From assembly GCF_036884655.1 (NCBI RefSeq), contig NC_088349.1, positions 43,924,501 to 43,988,500 on the forward strand: a DNA stretch of 64,000 bases. The letters are read 5' to 3'. The DNA comes from Musa acuminata AAA Group (taxonomy: Eukaryota; Streptophyta; Magnoliopsida; Zingiberales; Musaceae). Positions within the stretch are counted from its first letter, which is position 1, and every line of letters begins with the position of its first letter. Made by a program: the position numbers and the translations under genes. The notes below the pieces were generated by a model. It worked only from the letters and a program-made list of their open reading frames with translations, was not told the DNA's origin and did no database searches. Shown here piece after piece: positions 20,771-33,612 of the stretch.

Positions 20771-21435
20771 GAAATTAACAGTTTGAGAAACTGCATAAAA
20801 TCAAATATGCTTACGTCAAAATTTTAAGCTTAATAGATTAAATTACATGTTTTACCAATGTGAAACATGTCAAAAATATGAATCTCATGACATAAAAATT
20901 GCCTATGGGTTAAATTCTTAATTCAAATAGATTCAAATGGTCTTTATAATAAAACTATCAAATTATATTCTAATTCATAATCCCTGTAGGTAAATTATGA
21001 AAATAATTTGATATTTTATCCTGATTAATTATATTAAATATAATAAAAGATCCTATGGGATAACAATTATTATATGAAATATAATCAATCACAATATGCT
21101 GTCTAATTACTTATGTGATCCTTATTTTAACTTTATATATAATTTTAATTAATCAAGGATGTTGTGGCTAATTTTTAATTAATTAAGATTATATGGATCA
21201 CTAGACATTTTAAACATAAAAAATTTGCTCATAAGCATAATTTTGTATAACTAAATATGCATACGTAATATGAGCATTTTACCGACTAAAAATATTGAAA
21301 ATGATATTTCATCATGATTTTCAACAAAATGCATCAAGAAGATTCCAAGAAGAAACCAAAATCAAATCATTTTCATGGCATAAAAATGAAAACTATTTCA
21401 TATCAAGACAGAGGTCAAAAGGCTCTGATACCAAA
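20771..21435 (-). other. Copia B leader
   Basis: An AT-rich leader homologous to 6951-7552 of A, with the PBS at 21422-21433. Two internal segments differ by small indels from A (for example AACTATCAAATTATATTC near 20953, absent in A). No gene. Confidence 0.7.
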
Positions 21436-21934
21436 TGTAAGAAAACTATTGAAGCCAACTTGTGTTTCTAAATCATTATAATAGAAACATAATAAAACTA
21501 ATACGGAAATAAAATAGCGTATCTTCAGCCATTGTTGTCAAGAATTTCTGCAGAGATTTCTTCTTCAACTTTGGCACTTCTCAGCTCAGAACTCTCACTT
21601 TAGATGGTGTAGGAAAGCTTTTTTTGCTTCAAAGAGATGATTGAGCCGAGGGACCAAAATCCTCATATATATAGATGTTCTCCCATCAAGAACATTTATC
21701 ATCACCAATTCATAACATTCAAGAATTAATTCAAATTTGTAACGTTTGGACCATAATGAAGAACTTTAATGATATTAAATATTTAATTTAATAATAACGG
21801 TTTCATGTATAAAGAATAAAAAACTGAAATCATTTAAATCATAATTAATGAAGAAATTCATGATAATGAATTATGAATTTTAATAAGAATGGTTACATTA
21901 TTATTAAATATAATATTTAATCATAACGGTTATA
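21436..21934 (-). repeat. Right LTR (5' LTR of B)
   Basis: A 499-bp LTR from TGTAAGAAAA to CGGTTATA. It equals the reconstituted shared LTR in length. It abuts C-family sequence at 21935, which marks the insertion of the A-B tandem into element E. Confidence 0.9.
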
Positions 21935-22830
21935 GAGATATCTAAGAGCCTCTTACGCGTTAGGATGATTGAGGGGACACCGGTTTATAAACATGTCCTA
22001 AAGATTATTGATTGGAAAGAGAAACTCACAGGTTTAGGAATGGTCCTAGAGGATAACATATCTGTGGATCTTGTGCTTCAGTTCCTACCAGATTCCTTTT
22101 CATAGTTCATAATGAATTTTAATATGAACAAGCTTGAGGTGACTCTCCCGGAGCTCCTCAATATGTTGATGGAGGCATAGAGCACTATCAAGAAAAAGAA
22201 GCTAGTTCTCTATACTGGTGAGACCAAAAAGAAAAGAAAAGCATAAAAGTCCCTTAAGAAGGGCAAGGGCAAACCAGGTAAAGCAAAGGTTGCCAAGAAA
22301 GACCCGGCAAAGGACAAAGGTCAGTGCTTCCACTACGGAAAAGATGGGCATTGGAAGATGAACTACAAAAGTACCTTGCAGAGAGGGTGAAACAGAAGCT
22401 TCGAGAAGCTTTAGATACATTCATGATCTGTCTCTATTTGTCAGACTCTTATGATAACACATGGGTATTAGATATCGATAGTCTTTACCATATTTATAAT
22501 TCTTTACAGGTTCTGGCAAGGCCTAGGAGACTGGCGAGAGGCGAGATGGACCTCAAGATGGGCAATGGAGCAAAAATTGCTATAGTAGCTATTGGCGAGG
22601 TTGCCCTACATTTGCTTGGTGGAGCTATTATTGCATTGGATGTATGTTATTTTGTTCCTTCTATTATCAAAAATATTATTTCAATTTCATATTTGACAAT
22701 TAGTGAATATAAATTAGTTTTTGAGAATAATGGTTGTTCAATATTATTAAATGATGAGATCATCACGAGAGAAATATTGCATAATAGTTTATTTATGCTA
22801 TACACTACTCCACATATCATGAATGTAAGT
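21935..22830 (+). pseudogene. Element E gag end, protease and pre-integrase
   Basis: Decayed Gag with a zinc knuckle ([15 protein letters not shown], second and fourth ligands lost). The frame 22324-23286 is open through the protease, VLDIDSLYHIYNS (D-S/T-G replaced by D-I-D), and on to the pre-integrase NIISISYLTISEYKLVFENN. This copy retains the 231 bp deleted from C (22535-22765). Confidence 0.75.
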
Positions 22831-23760
22831 GTGTCTAAGAGGAAACGAGATGAGATGAATAGTGCATACCTGTGGCATTGTAGGCTAGGTCACATCCATG
22901 AGGGAAGGATTCAAAAGTTGCTAAAAGATGGATATCTAGATCTATTTGACTATGAGTCATATGCAACTTGTGAGCCTTGCCTTCATGGAAAACTAACCAA
23001 CTCTTCATTTAGTGGAATTGGAGAAAGAGCCACTAAGCTACTAGAACTCATACATAGTGATGTATGTGGACCCATGTCAACTCATGCTATTCTTGGTTAC
23101 TCCTACTTCATTACCTTTACTAATGATTTCTCAAGGTATGGACATGTGTACTTAATGAAGTACAAGTCCGAGGCCTTTAAGAAATTTAGAGAATATAAGA
23201 ATGAAGTGGAGAACCAAACTGGAAAGAGTATCAAGAATCTTCGTTCAGATCGAGGATGTGAGTACTTAAGTATAGAGTTTACTTAGTTCCTCAAAGACCA
23301 TGAGATTCTATCCTAATAGACACCTCCTTATACACCTCAGCTCAATGGTGTATCTGAAAGGAGGAATCGTACATTATTAGACATGGTACGGTCCATGATG
23401 AGTTTCGGTGACCTACCCATCTTATTTTGGGGATATGCCCTAGAGACCGTAGCTTACATTTTGAATAGAGTTCCAACTAAGTCAGTAGTGTCTACACCAT
23501 ATGAGATATAGAAAGGGAAGAAGCTCGATCTTAAAGTTGTTAAGATTTGGGGCTACCCTGCCCACGTTAAATACACAACCCCGATAAGTTAGAATCAAGG
23601 ATGGAGCGGTGCAAGTTCATGGGATAACCTAAGGAAACTTATGGGTATTATTTCTATCATCTTGATGATCAAAAGGTCTTTGTAGCCAAGAGAGAGGTGT
23701 TTCTTGAGAATGAACACATTCTTAGTAGAGACAGTGGGAGCATGATAGAGTTGAGCGAGG
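22831..23760 (+). pseudogene. Element E integrase
   Basis: WHCRLGHIHEGRIQKLLKDG, CEPCLHGK, LIHSDVCGPM, then LRSDRGCEYLS, with a stop at 23284-23286. The Glu segment ([15 protein letters not shown]) persists beyond it near 23345. Stops and a frameshift near 23570 break the C-terminus. Confidence 0.8.
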
Positions 23761-23779
23761 TTGGAGAACCTAGCTCAAA

Positions 23780-24868
23780 CACCACTCTACAGCCCGAGTA
23801 TATTCAGGTACATAACACACTAGTTACAACTTTACATAGGTCCGGTAGAGTATCCTATCCTCCTGAGAGATATATGGGACATATTAGATGAGAGGATGTT
23901 AAGGATATTGATCCTCAAACCTATGAGGAAGCTATTATGAGTATAAACTCCAGGAAGTGGCAAGAAGCCATGAATTCTGAGATGGATTCCATGTACTCCA
24001 ACAAGGTTTGGAACCTAGTTGATGCGCCCGAGGGTATTCTATCTATTGGTTGCAAGTGGATCTTCAAGAAAAATATCATAGTAGATGGAAAAATAGAGAC
24101 CTATAAAGCAAGACTAGTTGCTAAGGGGTATTGTCAAAGGCAAGGTGTTGACTATTACGAAACCTTCTCACCTCATGCTAAAATCCGAATTCTATTGGCT
24201 ATTGCAGCATACTATAATTATGAGATCTGACAGATGAACGCAAAAATCGTATTCCTCAATAGCAACCTCAAGGAGAAGGTATATATGATACAGCCCAAGG
24301 GATTCGTGTCCAAGGACTATCCAGATAAGGTGTGCAGGTTGCTTAGATCCATTTATGGACTAAAGCAAGCTTCCCGAAGTTATAACATAAGGTATGATGA
24401 GGTAATTAGATCTTATGACTTCGTTAAGAACGAAAATGAGCCTTGTGTGTATAGGAAGGTAAGTGAGAGCACTATCACCTTCTTGGTGTTATATGTGGAT
24501 GACATCCTGATCATTGGGAATGATGTAGGAATGCTATCCATAGTAAAGGCTTGGTTATCTAGATACTTCTCCATAAAGGACTTAGGGGAAGCATCTTATA
24601 TCTTGGGGATTCAGATCTATAGAGATAAATCCAAGAGGATGCTTGGCTTGTCCTAGTCCAGGTACATAGACATTATTGTCAAAAGATTTGGCATGAAAAA
24701 TTCCAAGAGAGATCTCATACCGATGAGACATAGGATATCACTTTCTAGGAGTATATCCCCAAAGACTCCTGAAGAAAGGGAGAACATGGATATGATACTC
24801 TATGCCTCAACAATAGGGTCTATTATGTATGTCATGCTATGTACCAGGCCTAATATAGCGCATGCTCT
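23780..24868 (+). pseudogene. Element E reverse transcriptase
   Basis: Frames 23937-24230, 24234-24656 and 24693-24896 carry GCKWIFKKN, RLVAKGYCQRQGVDYYETFS, SIYGLKQASRSYNIRYDE and an intact YVDD (LVLYVDDILIIGND). It keeps the 67 bp missing from C (near 24705-24772). It stops at the inverted junction, so RNase H is absent. Confidence 0.82.
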
Positions 24869-24990
24869 AATATGTATGCGATTTTTTCCATTGTGAGAAC
24901 GATTCTCAGGTTACGAAACCAATCCGTATAATTTAGACCAGTGAGGCGATTGACATCAAGTATGCCACATAAGGGATTTGAAAGTAACAT
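24869..24990 (-). pseudogene. Element G gag start (truncated)
   Basis: On the minus strand ATG at 24990 opens MLLSNPLCGILDVNRLTG, then NYTDWFRNLRIVLTMEKIAY, about 40 codons matching the gag N-termini of C and H. It then runs into inverted E sequence. Confidence 0.8.
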
Positions 24991-25465
24991 GTTTCTAACA
25001 AACAAAAGATATAGCAGAAATAAATAACATGTAGATTTTGCATAAAAGTAAACAATCAAGATATGGACTTCTATCTTAATCTACTCCTACTATTTTTCTC
25101 ACGAAACACACAACACTCTCTAGTATGTGAATTGGAGACCCCTAGCGGATCTCTAATAGAGATCGAGATCCAATTAGCATCTTGGTGTAACCTCGAGAGA
25201 TTCGACTAATCACACTAAGCCCAAAAAGGTAGGCAACTCTTGTCGATCACAACTCTTTGTGATTCCCATCCTATTCGGCCTCTGAATCATCATGGCCTCG
25301 AGGGACTTAACCAATCATGATGTTCGGTTAAGTCATCACTATTGTTATAAGATGAGATTGATTCGATGATATACCCTCGAGAGATTTGACCAAGCATACC
25401 ACATCCTTAGATCACCGATGATATCTCTAGATCATAGGCAAGATCTTAAATCGCAATATAGGTGG
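24991..25465 (-). other. Element G leader, gag-proximal part with hairpin remnants
   Basis: Inverted equivalent of 10600-11061 of C. Three hairpin cores remain, in plus-strand form CTCGAGAGATTCGA near 25193, CTCGAGGGACTTAA near 25297 and CTCGAGAGATTTGA near 25376. The original loop and one arm have mutated in each. Confidence 0.75.
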
Positions 25466-26693
25466 TGTTAGGACTGAAAACAACACTAAGAGGGGGGTTG
25501 AATTAGTGCTTTCATAAAAATATCAGTTTGAAAACTTTCGTTCGATAAAAACAAATATTGAAAGTGTGTTTGACTTAGAATAAGTGTAATAAGCAATTAA
25601 ATCAGAAAGCAATCTCAATAAAGAGCAGAAAGTAAATGTAAACTAAGTTTATAGTGGATCGGTCATTGTGACCTATGTCCACTCTCAATTGCTCTTCCGT
25701 CAAGGTCATTGGCATTCACTGACAATCTTTTTTTAATGGGTGAAGACCAACTACCCTCTTATAACTCTTTCTCTTTTGTCACGGGCTCAAGAAAGAACCT
25801 TCACACCTCTCTTTTACAATGGACCTCAATCCTCCCTTAGAAAACTTCTAACTCTAAGAGGAAGAGACTCTAAACTTTAGAGAGATTGTAACTTTTTTTC
25901 CTTAAGTATTCTTTCCCCTTTCTACTCTTATTCTTACTTACCCAAGTAGGAATTAGTGGGGTATTTATAGACCTAAATGGCTTCAAAAAATGGAACCAAA
26001 TTCAAATCCCTAGGATTTCGGGGTTCTGGTGGTACCACCACTTGTGCTGGGCGGTACCACCACCTGCAACACTGATACTAAGTAGTACCAACGCCCAACA
26101 CTAGTGGTATACTGCCGCCTTACACTAGCGGTACCACCATCAGATCTTCGAAAAGAAGTACATTTTGTACTTTTCTAGCTTATAGGCGATTCCACCACTT
26201 GACCCAACTTTGGGTCATTGAATGGACCTCCTAATAGGCCAAACTCAGCCCCAATTAAGGCTCAATGGCCTTCTCATTGAGTTAGCATGATTACACCCAA
26301 AACTAACTCAATTAAGACCTGACTATGACTAATTAAGACACATGATTACAAGACTAGAATTATATGTTGTCTAACATATCATTGGCTCATCTGACGCTTC
26401 GTTCGATCCTTCAGCACATCATTATTTTCTTCGGCGTATTGCCCAACCATCGACATGTTGACCTCTCACAACATCCGATTTTTTTAGTGCAATATCCGAT
26501 CCTTCTAGCCCGATGCCTGAACTCATGGCACAAAGTCCTTCCAGCACATCGACCAGTCCTCCGGCCCAATGTTTGATTTTTCCTGCTTCAATCAATTTGT
26601 CTTTCTGTGATTGAAGTTAGTCCTACATTACTCAAATACTAATTAGATCATAACTTCATCAATTAATTTCATCATCAAAATCTGAATTCAAAG
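25466..26693 (+). repeat. Solo LTR inserted in element G's leader
   Basis: About 1.2 kb starting TGTTAGGACTGAAAAC and containing AACACTAAGAGGGGGGTTGA, ending near ATTCAAAG. It interrupts the first hairpin of G's leader. It is the same family as 31790-33003 in opposite orientation. The flanks GGTGG and AGTGA are only a rough duplication match. No internal retroelement domains are present, so it is a solo LTR left by recombination. Confidence 0.75.
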
Positions 26694-27900
<1,207 letters not shown>

Positions 27901-29522
27901 ATTGGAAAATCTGATCAGAGCATCACATGCACAATGAAAGAATAGAAAATAAAAAATATATATTTTCCAAAAAAAGTATCAAGTGAGATTTGTTACCTAG
28001 GGAGATCGTATATCCCTGAAAAATCTCATATCTATAGGAGTAGATAAAGGAGGTCAACTGTCCTCCTCTCTAGTAGTGATCCATAAGGTAGATGTGGTGA
28101 AGACACTCCTCAAATCATCGTATAGTCTTCCTCTCCACATGCAGCACATGATCAAGAAGGAGTAAACCCTTCTTACTGTCCACACGCCCTCAATTGGGGT
28201 CGTTGGCTTAGGAGAAGAGGAGAGGGAGGAGAATAGGGGGGACAGCCTAGAGGTGACTAGCCTATACCACCTTTTGGCCCTTTCTATTTATAAAGATTTC
28301 TGCCACTTTACCCTAATGGATCATGCCCTATTGGGTATTGGATCTTTATCTAATTACCTAAGCCAATTAGTGGATCTCTACCCAATAATCTCTCATTAGC
28401 TCTTATTGGTTCTTATTCATAGGATCCAATAATTCATTGGCTTATTGGATATCCAATAAGATATGAGCTCCAATAGATATCTCATATCTGAACCTCTACT
28501 CGTCACACCACCTACCATATGTGTGTGACCCTCTAGGCCCAATATCGAGTTGGTTATGAGTCGTACCTATCAAAACTCCTTCTAACTCAATGTATTATTA
28601 TCTCTATAATAATTCACTCGACTCATCGACTACGGACGTACTATGCCACTACGGGGTAGTCCCCAAATGATATAGAGTAATTCAATCTATTGGACCTATC
28701 TATCCTTGGTTATCATGTATTTATAATCTCTCATCTATCTAATATCTCAAATATCATACATTGGGCATGGTGCTATAAGGCCCACATGGAATCTACTCAA
28801 GTCTCGCTCTAATCTAATTCTCCTAGAGAACTCTTTCTCTCTCAATTCGAATGACCTTGGCTAGGGATTTGTCAAAGTAAGAACATATAGGATATTCCTC
28901 TCATGACATCGGGAGCAAATGATTCTCTATCGAGACTTAATTGCCCTCATAAAGTTGGCTACCACTCTTAATGACTAGTTGTGTTAGATGTAGAACTTCT
29001 AGACCTATAAGTCTGGTATCAAAGAGTGGAGCACTCATACAGGATATCCATGGTGTCTCAAGTCTAAGGAGCAGACACAATTGGAATCATGAAATTACTG
29101 TATGACAATAAGGTATCATCAACCATCCAATATTCTATGAGTGGATCAATCAGTAAACTCATTCTCCAATGAGCACCTGCACTATATCCCTAGTGTCCCC
29201 AAACGAGTAGCTATGAGACCAACCATCTCCATCATATGAACGGGTATATAGCACACTAGTCTGTTCGATTATTTTGATATCCCTCTCGAGTAACCTATGA
29301 TCGAGATTATTTAGGGTATGTGTTTAAAGGCGAATCAGTCTCATTATCGTGATCTCATCATGATCTGATTCTTATTGTATAGATCCATGGACATCACAAT
29401 ATATGTAACATGCAACAGAAAGTGAGAAAATATTAATAAATAATAATAAGCAAAAAGATAGTGTATTGTATCACACATGACATCACTCATGTGATTGGTT
29501 TACAAGGCACCTATGACTAGCA
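27901..29522 (-). repeat. 5' LTR of element G
   Basis: A C-family LTR on the minus strand. The outer end reads TGCTAGTCATAGGTGCC (29522 leftwards) and the inner end is near TTGGAAAATC (27901). A TATAAATA box lies at 28285-28292 (minus). It is about 1.6 kb, longer than the other copies, with heavy substitution. Confidence 0.85.
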
Positions 29523-30486
29523 CTCCTAGTACTGGTCTCCACGCAAATATCTCCAATACCCACAATCTTATATATATCACTATTTTTCATTTTAACATTG
29601 TCAAAATTACCAGCAGTGTAAGATCTGAAGAAATCACCTTAAGAAGTAATATGGACTGAAGCACCAGAGTTAATTACCTAATTACTATCCTGAGCTACAA
29701 GATTGACACATTCGTCATCACAAACAATAATGATATCACATTTAGCAATAAATGTAGTTGTCTCTTTTTTATTTTTCTTCCTTTCATTCTATTCTCGCTT
29801 CCAAAACCTACCCTCTTTCTTCATGTGACCTGGCCTATTGTAGTGGAAACACTTGATATCTCTTCTAGACTTAGATCTTCCTCTATAATCATATGGATTT
29901 TTATTATGAGTTCTTTTACGTCTTTCTTATTTTTCAATAACAAGTGCATTAGAAGAAGATTCTCCTTGTTCTTTCCTTCTGGCATCTTCATTTAGCAAAC
30001 TATTTTTAACTATGTTTATAGTTATAGTCTCCTCTGGCATGGAGTTAGAAATTGTCACCATATAGGTTTCTCAACTTTTTGATAAATAGCTAAAAAGTAA
30101 TAATCCTTGCATATCATCATCTATATTCATTTTCATAGTAACCAGCTTATTTGTAAGACTTTGAAACGAGCTTATGTGCTCAACAATGTTACTACCATCT
30201 TTATATTTTAAATTGATAAGCTTTTGAGGAGAGAAATTTTATTTCTCGGTGCCTTTTTCACAAAGATATTTTCTAACATTTATCAAATAACATTAGCTTT
30301 GATTTTATCAAAAATATGCTCTTGCAAATTTATATCCATCCATCTTCTAATATAGGCAATAGCTTTTCTATGTTGAATCTCTCATTTCCCATCTTTCAAT
30401 GCAAAATTTTTTCTTTAATTTTGATAGGATTATACAAATCTTTACAATATAGCAAATCTTCCATCATAGACCTCAAAGTGGAATAT
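29523..30486 (-). pseudogene. Decayed Copia gag and protease fragment
   Basis: In broken minus frames one can read MMEDLLYCKDLYNPI, an Arg/Ser-rich tail, a zinc knuckle KCFHYNRPGHMKKEGR (two Cys ligands lost) and INSGASVHITS, the protease D-S-G site with Asp changed to Asn. It is a different Copia family from A/B and C. Element G's LTR cuts it at 29522. Confidence 0.7.
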
Positions 30487-31230
30487 GTTACCCAAAACAA
30501 ATATTAACCAAAGCAACATAAATAGTAGAATAATGAATCAATCATAAAGTGAGACACTAAATTTTTACGTGAAAAGCCCAATGCGGGAGAAATCACAAAA
30601 CCGTAGTCCACTTCAAATCTCCACTGTCACCAATAATGATAATAGGTTTACAATAAGTATTCTCTAAAATAACTAGAGGATCATAATAACATCAAGAATA
30701 CAGATCTTGGCTCAATAATAATATATCATCATTGCCATATATGAATTTCATCAAAGGAAAGGTTTAAGTCTCACCAAGTGAGTATATCAAAAAAGCACTT
30801 CGGAGAGGACAAATCGTAGATTAGCACCATTAGGATTGTAGAGTTTATTATAAGGATTCTCTATATAAGCTAAAGTCGATGAAATTTAATCACTTGATCA
30901 AATGCCTCAAAACCAAGCTTTCTCTCTCCTCTAACTTTCTTTTGTTTATTAAGTAGATCTTTTTCCGTTGGCCCACCTCTTATGCCATTCACGACCTTAC
31001 TTTTTTTCTTTTTTAATAACTGATTAGATTTAGGCTCAATGCTCCTATTGTCCGGTTCAAGCCCGGGTTAGATCTAATAATATTTTAATTATCTAAGTTG
31101 AGAGTTTATTCGAAGTAAACTGAGAAACTTCTTCTAAATTGATCCCAAGTTAATTTCTATTAACATCGAATAAATTAGACTCCAATTATGCCCAACCTTG
31201 TAAAATTAGGTCAAGATATTTTCAACAATA
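30487..31230 (-). repeat. LTR of the decayed Copia element
   Basis: A 744-bp block with TG/CA termini on the minus strand, from TGTTGAAAATATC to GGGTAACA. The inner end holds the typical Copia 3' end wording (GTGATTTCTCCCGCATTGGG, then ACTTTATG). It runs straight into mid-gag at 30486 with no PBS, so the leader and gag start were deleted. Confidence 0.65.
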
Positions 31231-31784
31231 CTCCTCTGCTTAAGTTAGTAGACGATTTAGAGGATTCAACTAGCATTATAAGAGAAAAGATTATGTAAAA
31301 TGTGAGATGTCTATTATCTAATATTGAAATATTGGTCACTTAGATACTAGAATATCAACTACCCGAGGATCCAGCGCTGAGATGATGCCAACCATATTAG
31401 TATTTCTCTTTCACCATTAAATCACCTCTTCAACTGGTCCGTTTGCAAAGAGAATCACTCTAGAGGTTTCACGTTTAACAGCTATGACAAGCCTTAATGG
31501 TAACTAATAGTCAAATAACCTACTAAACTGCTACTAATAGCATCAAAATTAAAAGGAGGGCATACTACATACCTGGACATGTCTCAGTTGCAGATGACAC
31601 TACAAACTTAGACTCTTACTTGTGATAAAAGGGAAAGGAAAAACTGAGTTAACTTTATCAAATCATATTTCAAACAAGAAAAATATAAATTTCAACTCCA
31701 CCAGAACATAGTCGGTATTAAAGTACATTTTACTTCTTTTGCTTAAGCTCCAAAGTAAGCACCAAAAAGAAAGAAACACATCAA
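31231..31784. other. Intergenic, no feature recognised
   Basis: AT-rich single-copy-looking sequence between two LTRs. I see no open frame, tandem repeat or family signature. Confidence 0.5.
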
Positions 31785-33008
31785 CAAAGTGTTGAATACG
31801 ATGAAATCAATTAATAGAGTTAATGATCTAATCTATATTTTGAGTAACGGAGGACTAGCTTCGATCATAAAAAGATAATTAAATCAGGAAAAATCAATGT
31901 TAGACCAGATTGGAACATGTTAGAAGATTGGACGACGAGCCGAAGGATCGATCGACGTATCGATAGAAGGCTTTCTGCCATGAGTTCGAGCATCGGGCCA
32001 AGAAGATCGAACATTACGCCAAGGAGATCAAATGTTGCGATAAGGTAACATACCGATTGGGCAATACATCGAAGAAGAAGACGATACGTCGAAGGGTCAG
32101 ACAAAGCGCTGAATAAACCAACGACATGTCGGACAACATGTGATTAATGCTCTGTAATAAGTCTAGATCGAAGTAGGTTTAGTTCTAATTGGATTGGTTT
32201 AGAATATAATTAGGCCTACTTAATTAGGGGCTCATTGGGCCTGAGTTGCAACTATTTTGGGCCAAGTAGAAAGCCCATTCGATCACCCAAGATTATGTGG
32301 AACCACCCATGAGTTGTAAAAGTCAATAGCACACTTTTCCATGCTACCAAGCAATGGTACCACTCAATGTCAAATTGGGAGGTGATGGTACCACCCAGTG
32401 CAAGCGATGGTGTCGTCTATACCCCAAAAACTCGAGAATTTGAATTTTGGCTCCAAGTTTTGAAGCCATTTGGGGTCTATAAATACCTCACAAATTTCTG
32501 CTTGCAATAGATACAAAAAGAGAGCAAAAACTCTATGATTCCAAGATTGTAAAACTCTTTTAAGTATAGAGTCCCTCCTCCAAGAGCTTAGTGACAGTCC
32601 TAAGGGAGATGTGTGAGGGAACACTTGTAAAACAGGGGTGTAAAGGTTCTCTCCTAAACTTGCAAAAAGAAGAAAGAGTGTAAGGGTAGTTGATTTTCGC
32701 CCATTGGAAAGAAGATCGATGGTGAAAAGTCGGTGGCCTCGAGTGAAGCAGAATCAGGAGTGGACGTAGGTCACAATGACCAAACCACTGTAAATCGGTT
32801 TGCATTTATGTTTTACTATTTACCTTTATTGCAAACTGTTTTACTTTCTCGTTACTTTAACTGCACACTCGTATGAACGTTTTCAAAGTTAAACACTCCT
32901 TGATACGATTTTATCGTACGAAGATTTTCAACTCGACGTAAGTTTTACGTACGCACCAATTCACCCCCCACGCCCTTCTCTTAGTGCCGTCTTAATCCTA
33001 ACACAAAG
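31785..33008 (-). repeat. Solo LTR with perfect target duplication
   Basis: The LTR occupies 31790-33003 (1214 bp). Minus-strand start TGTTAGGATTAAG, end TTCAACA. It is flanked by CAAAG at 31785-31789 and 33004-33008. It is the same family as 25466-26693. The opening block, with GGCACTAAGAGAAGGG then a GTGAATTGGTGCG motif, is conserved between the two. Confidence 0.88.
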
Positions 33009-33612
33009 AACAATATATCTACAATAAATAATGTGCCGAGTTAATGCTGAGTTCTAGACCAAATCTATAGGAGCAAGCTAATTGCACGTACCAATGGTGC
33101 CAGCATAAGTTCTTGAGAAATCGTAACAAATTGAACATACCGATGACAATTCAGAATTTCATATAAAATAACATTTTATTTAATTATATACTTGTACTAC
33201 AATTATATACAAGCCAGTATATAATTGTATATAATTGTTAAATATAATTGTAGTACAATTCATATACTTGTATATTTAATTATATACAAGCCAGAATTTT
33301 TGGTCACGTCTTCACTTTCACCCCCATATGCATAGGACACAAGGAAACAGCAGTTTAATTGCACAATAGCTCATTATGGATGCCCAACGATAACACAGAC
33401 TTCTAACAAAGAGCCACTCATGAGCTCAGCCTTAGCCTCAAGTATCAGGCACGAATTTTCTACAATAATCCATGGACTAAGTGACACAAACGGATGCAAA
33501 TTTCTCCAGCCTTTCAGCAATATATTCACATTGCAGGAGAAGATATCCAAGCAACTTCATTGTATACTATGCACAATCAGTAACATACTACTAGCCGTCT
33601 TTCATTGTCACC
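33009..33612 (-). other. VPE downstream region and 3' UTR
   Basis: About 600 bp between the solo LTR and the VPE stop. 33180-33290 is an AT-rich stretch with repeated ATATAATTGTA and ACTTGTATA words. The VPE 3' UTR should lie at the right end. No other gene. Confidence 0.5.

Larger units (their letters stand above)
16436..21435 (-). mobile_element. Copia element B, internal region (right member of the tandem pair)
   Basis: A full internal region on the minus strand. It has a purine tract (16436-16446), RNase H, reverse transcriptase, integrase, pre-integrase, gag, a leader and an intact PBS TGGTATCAGAGC (21422-21433). It has an LTR on both sides: the shared one on the left and 21436-21934 on the right. 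Several stops and shifts make it non-autonomous. Confidence 0.88.
21935..24868 (+). mobile_element. Element E: plus-strand C-family coding fragment
   Basis: Begins GAGATATCTAAGAGCC, equivalent to 11396 in the gag of C, because the A-B pair is inserted there. It then follows C's gag, integrase and reverse transcriptase in order. It ends near the start of RNase H (GCATGCTCT, equal to 14044), where it is joined head-on to inverted element G. It carries many more substitutions than C or H, so it is old. Confidence 0.85.
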
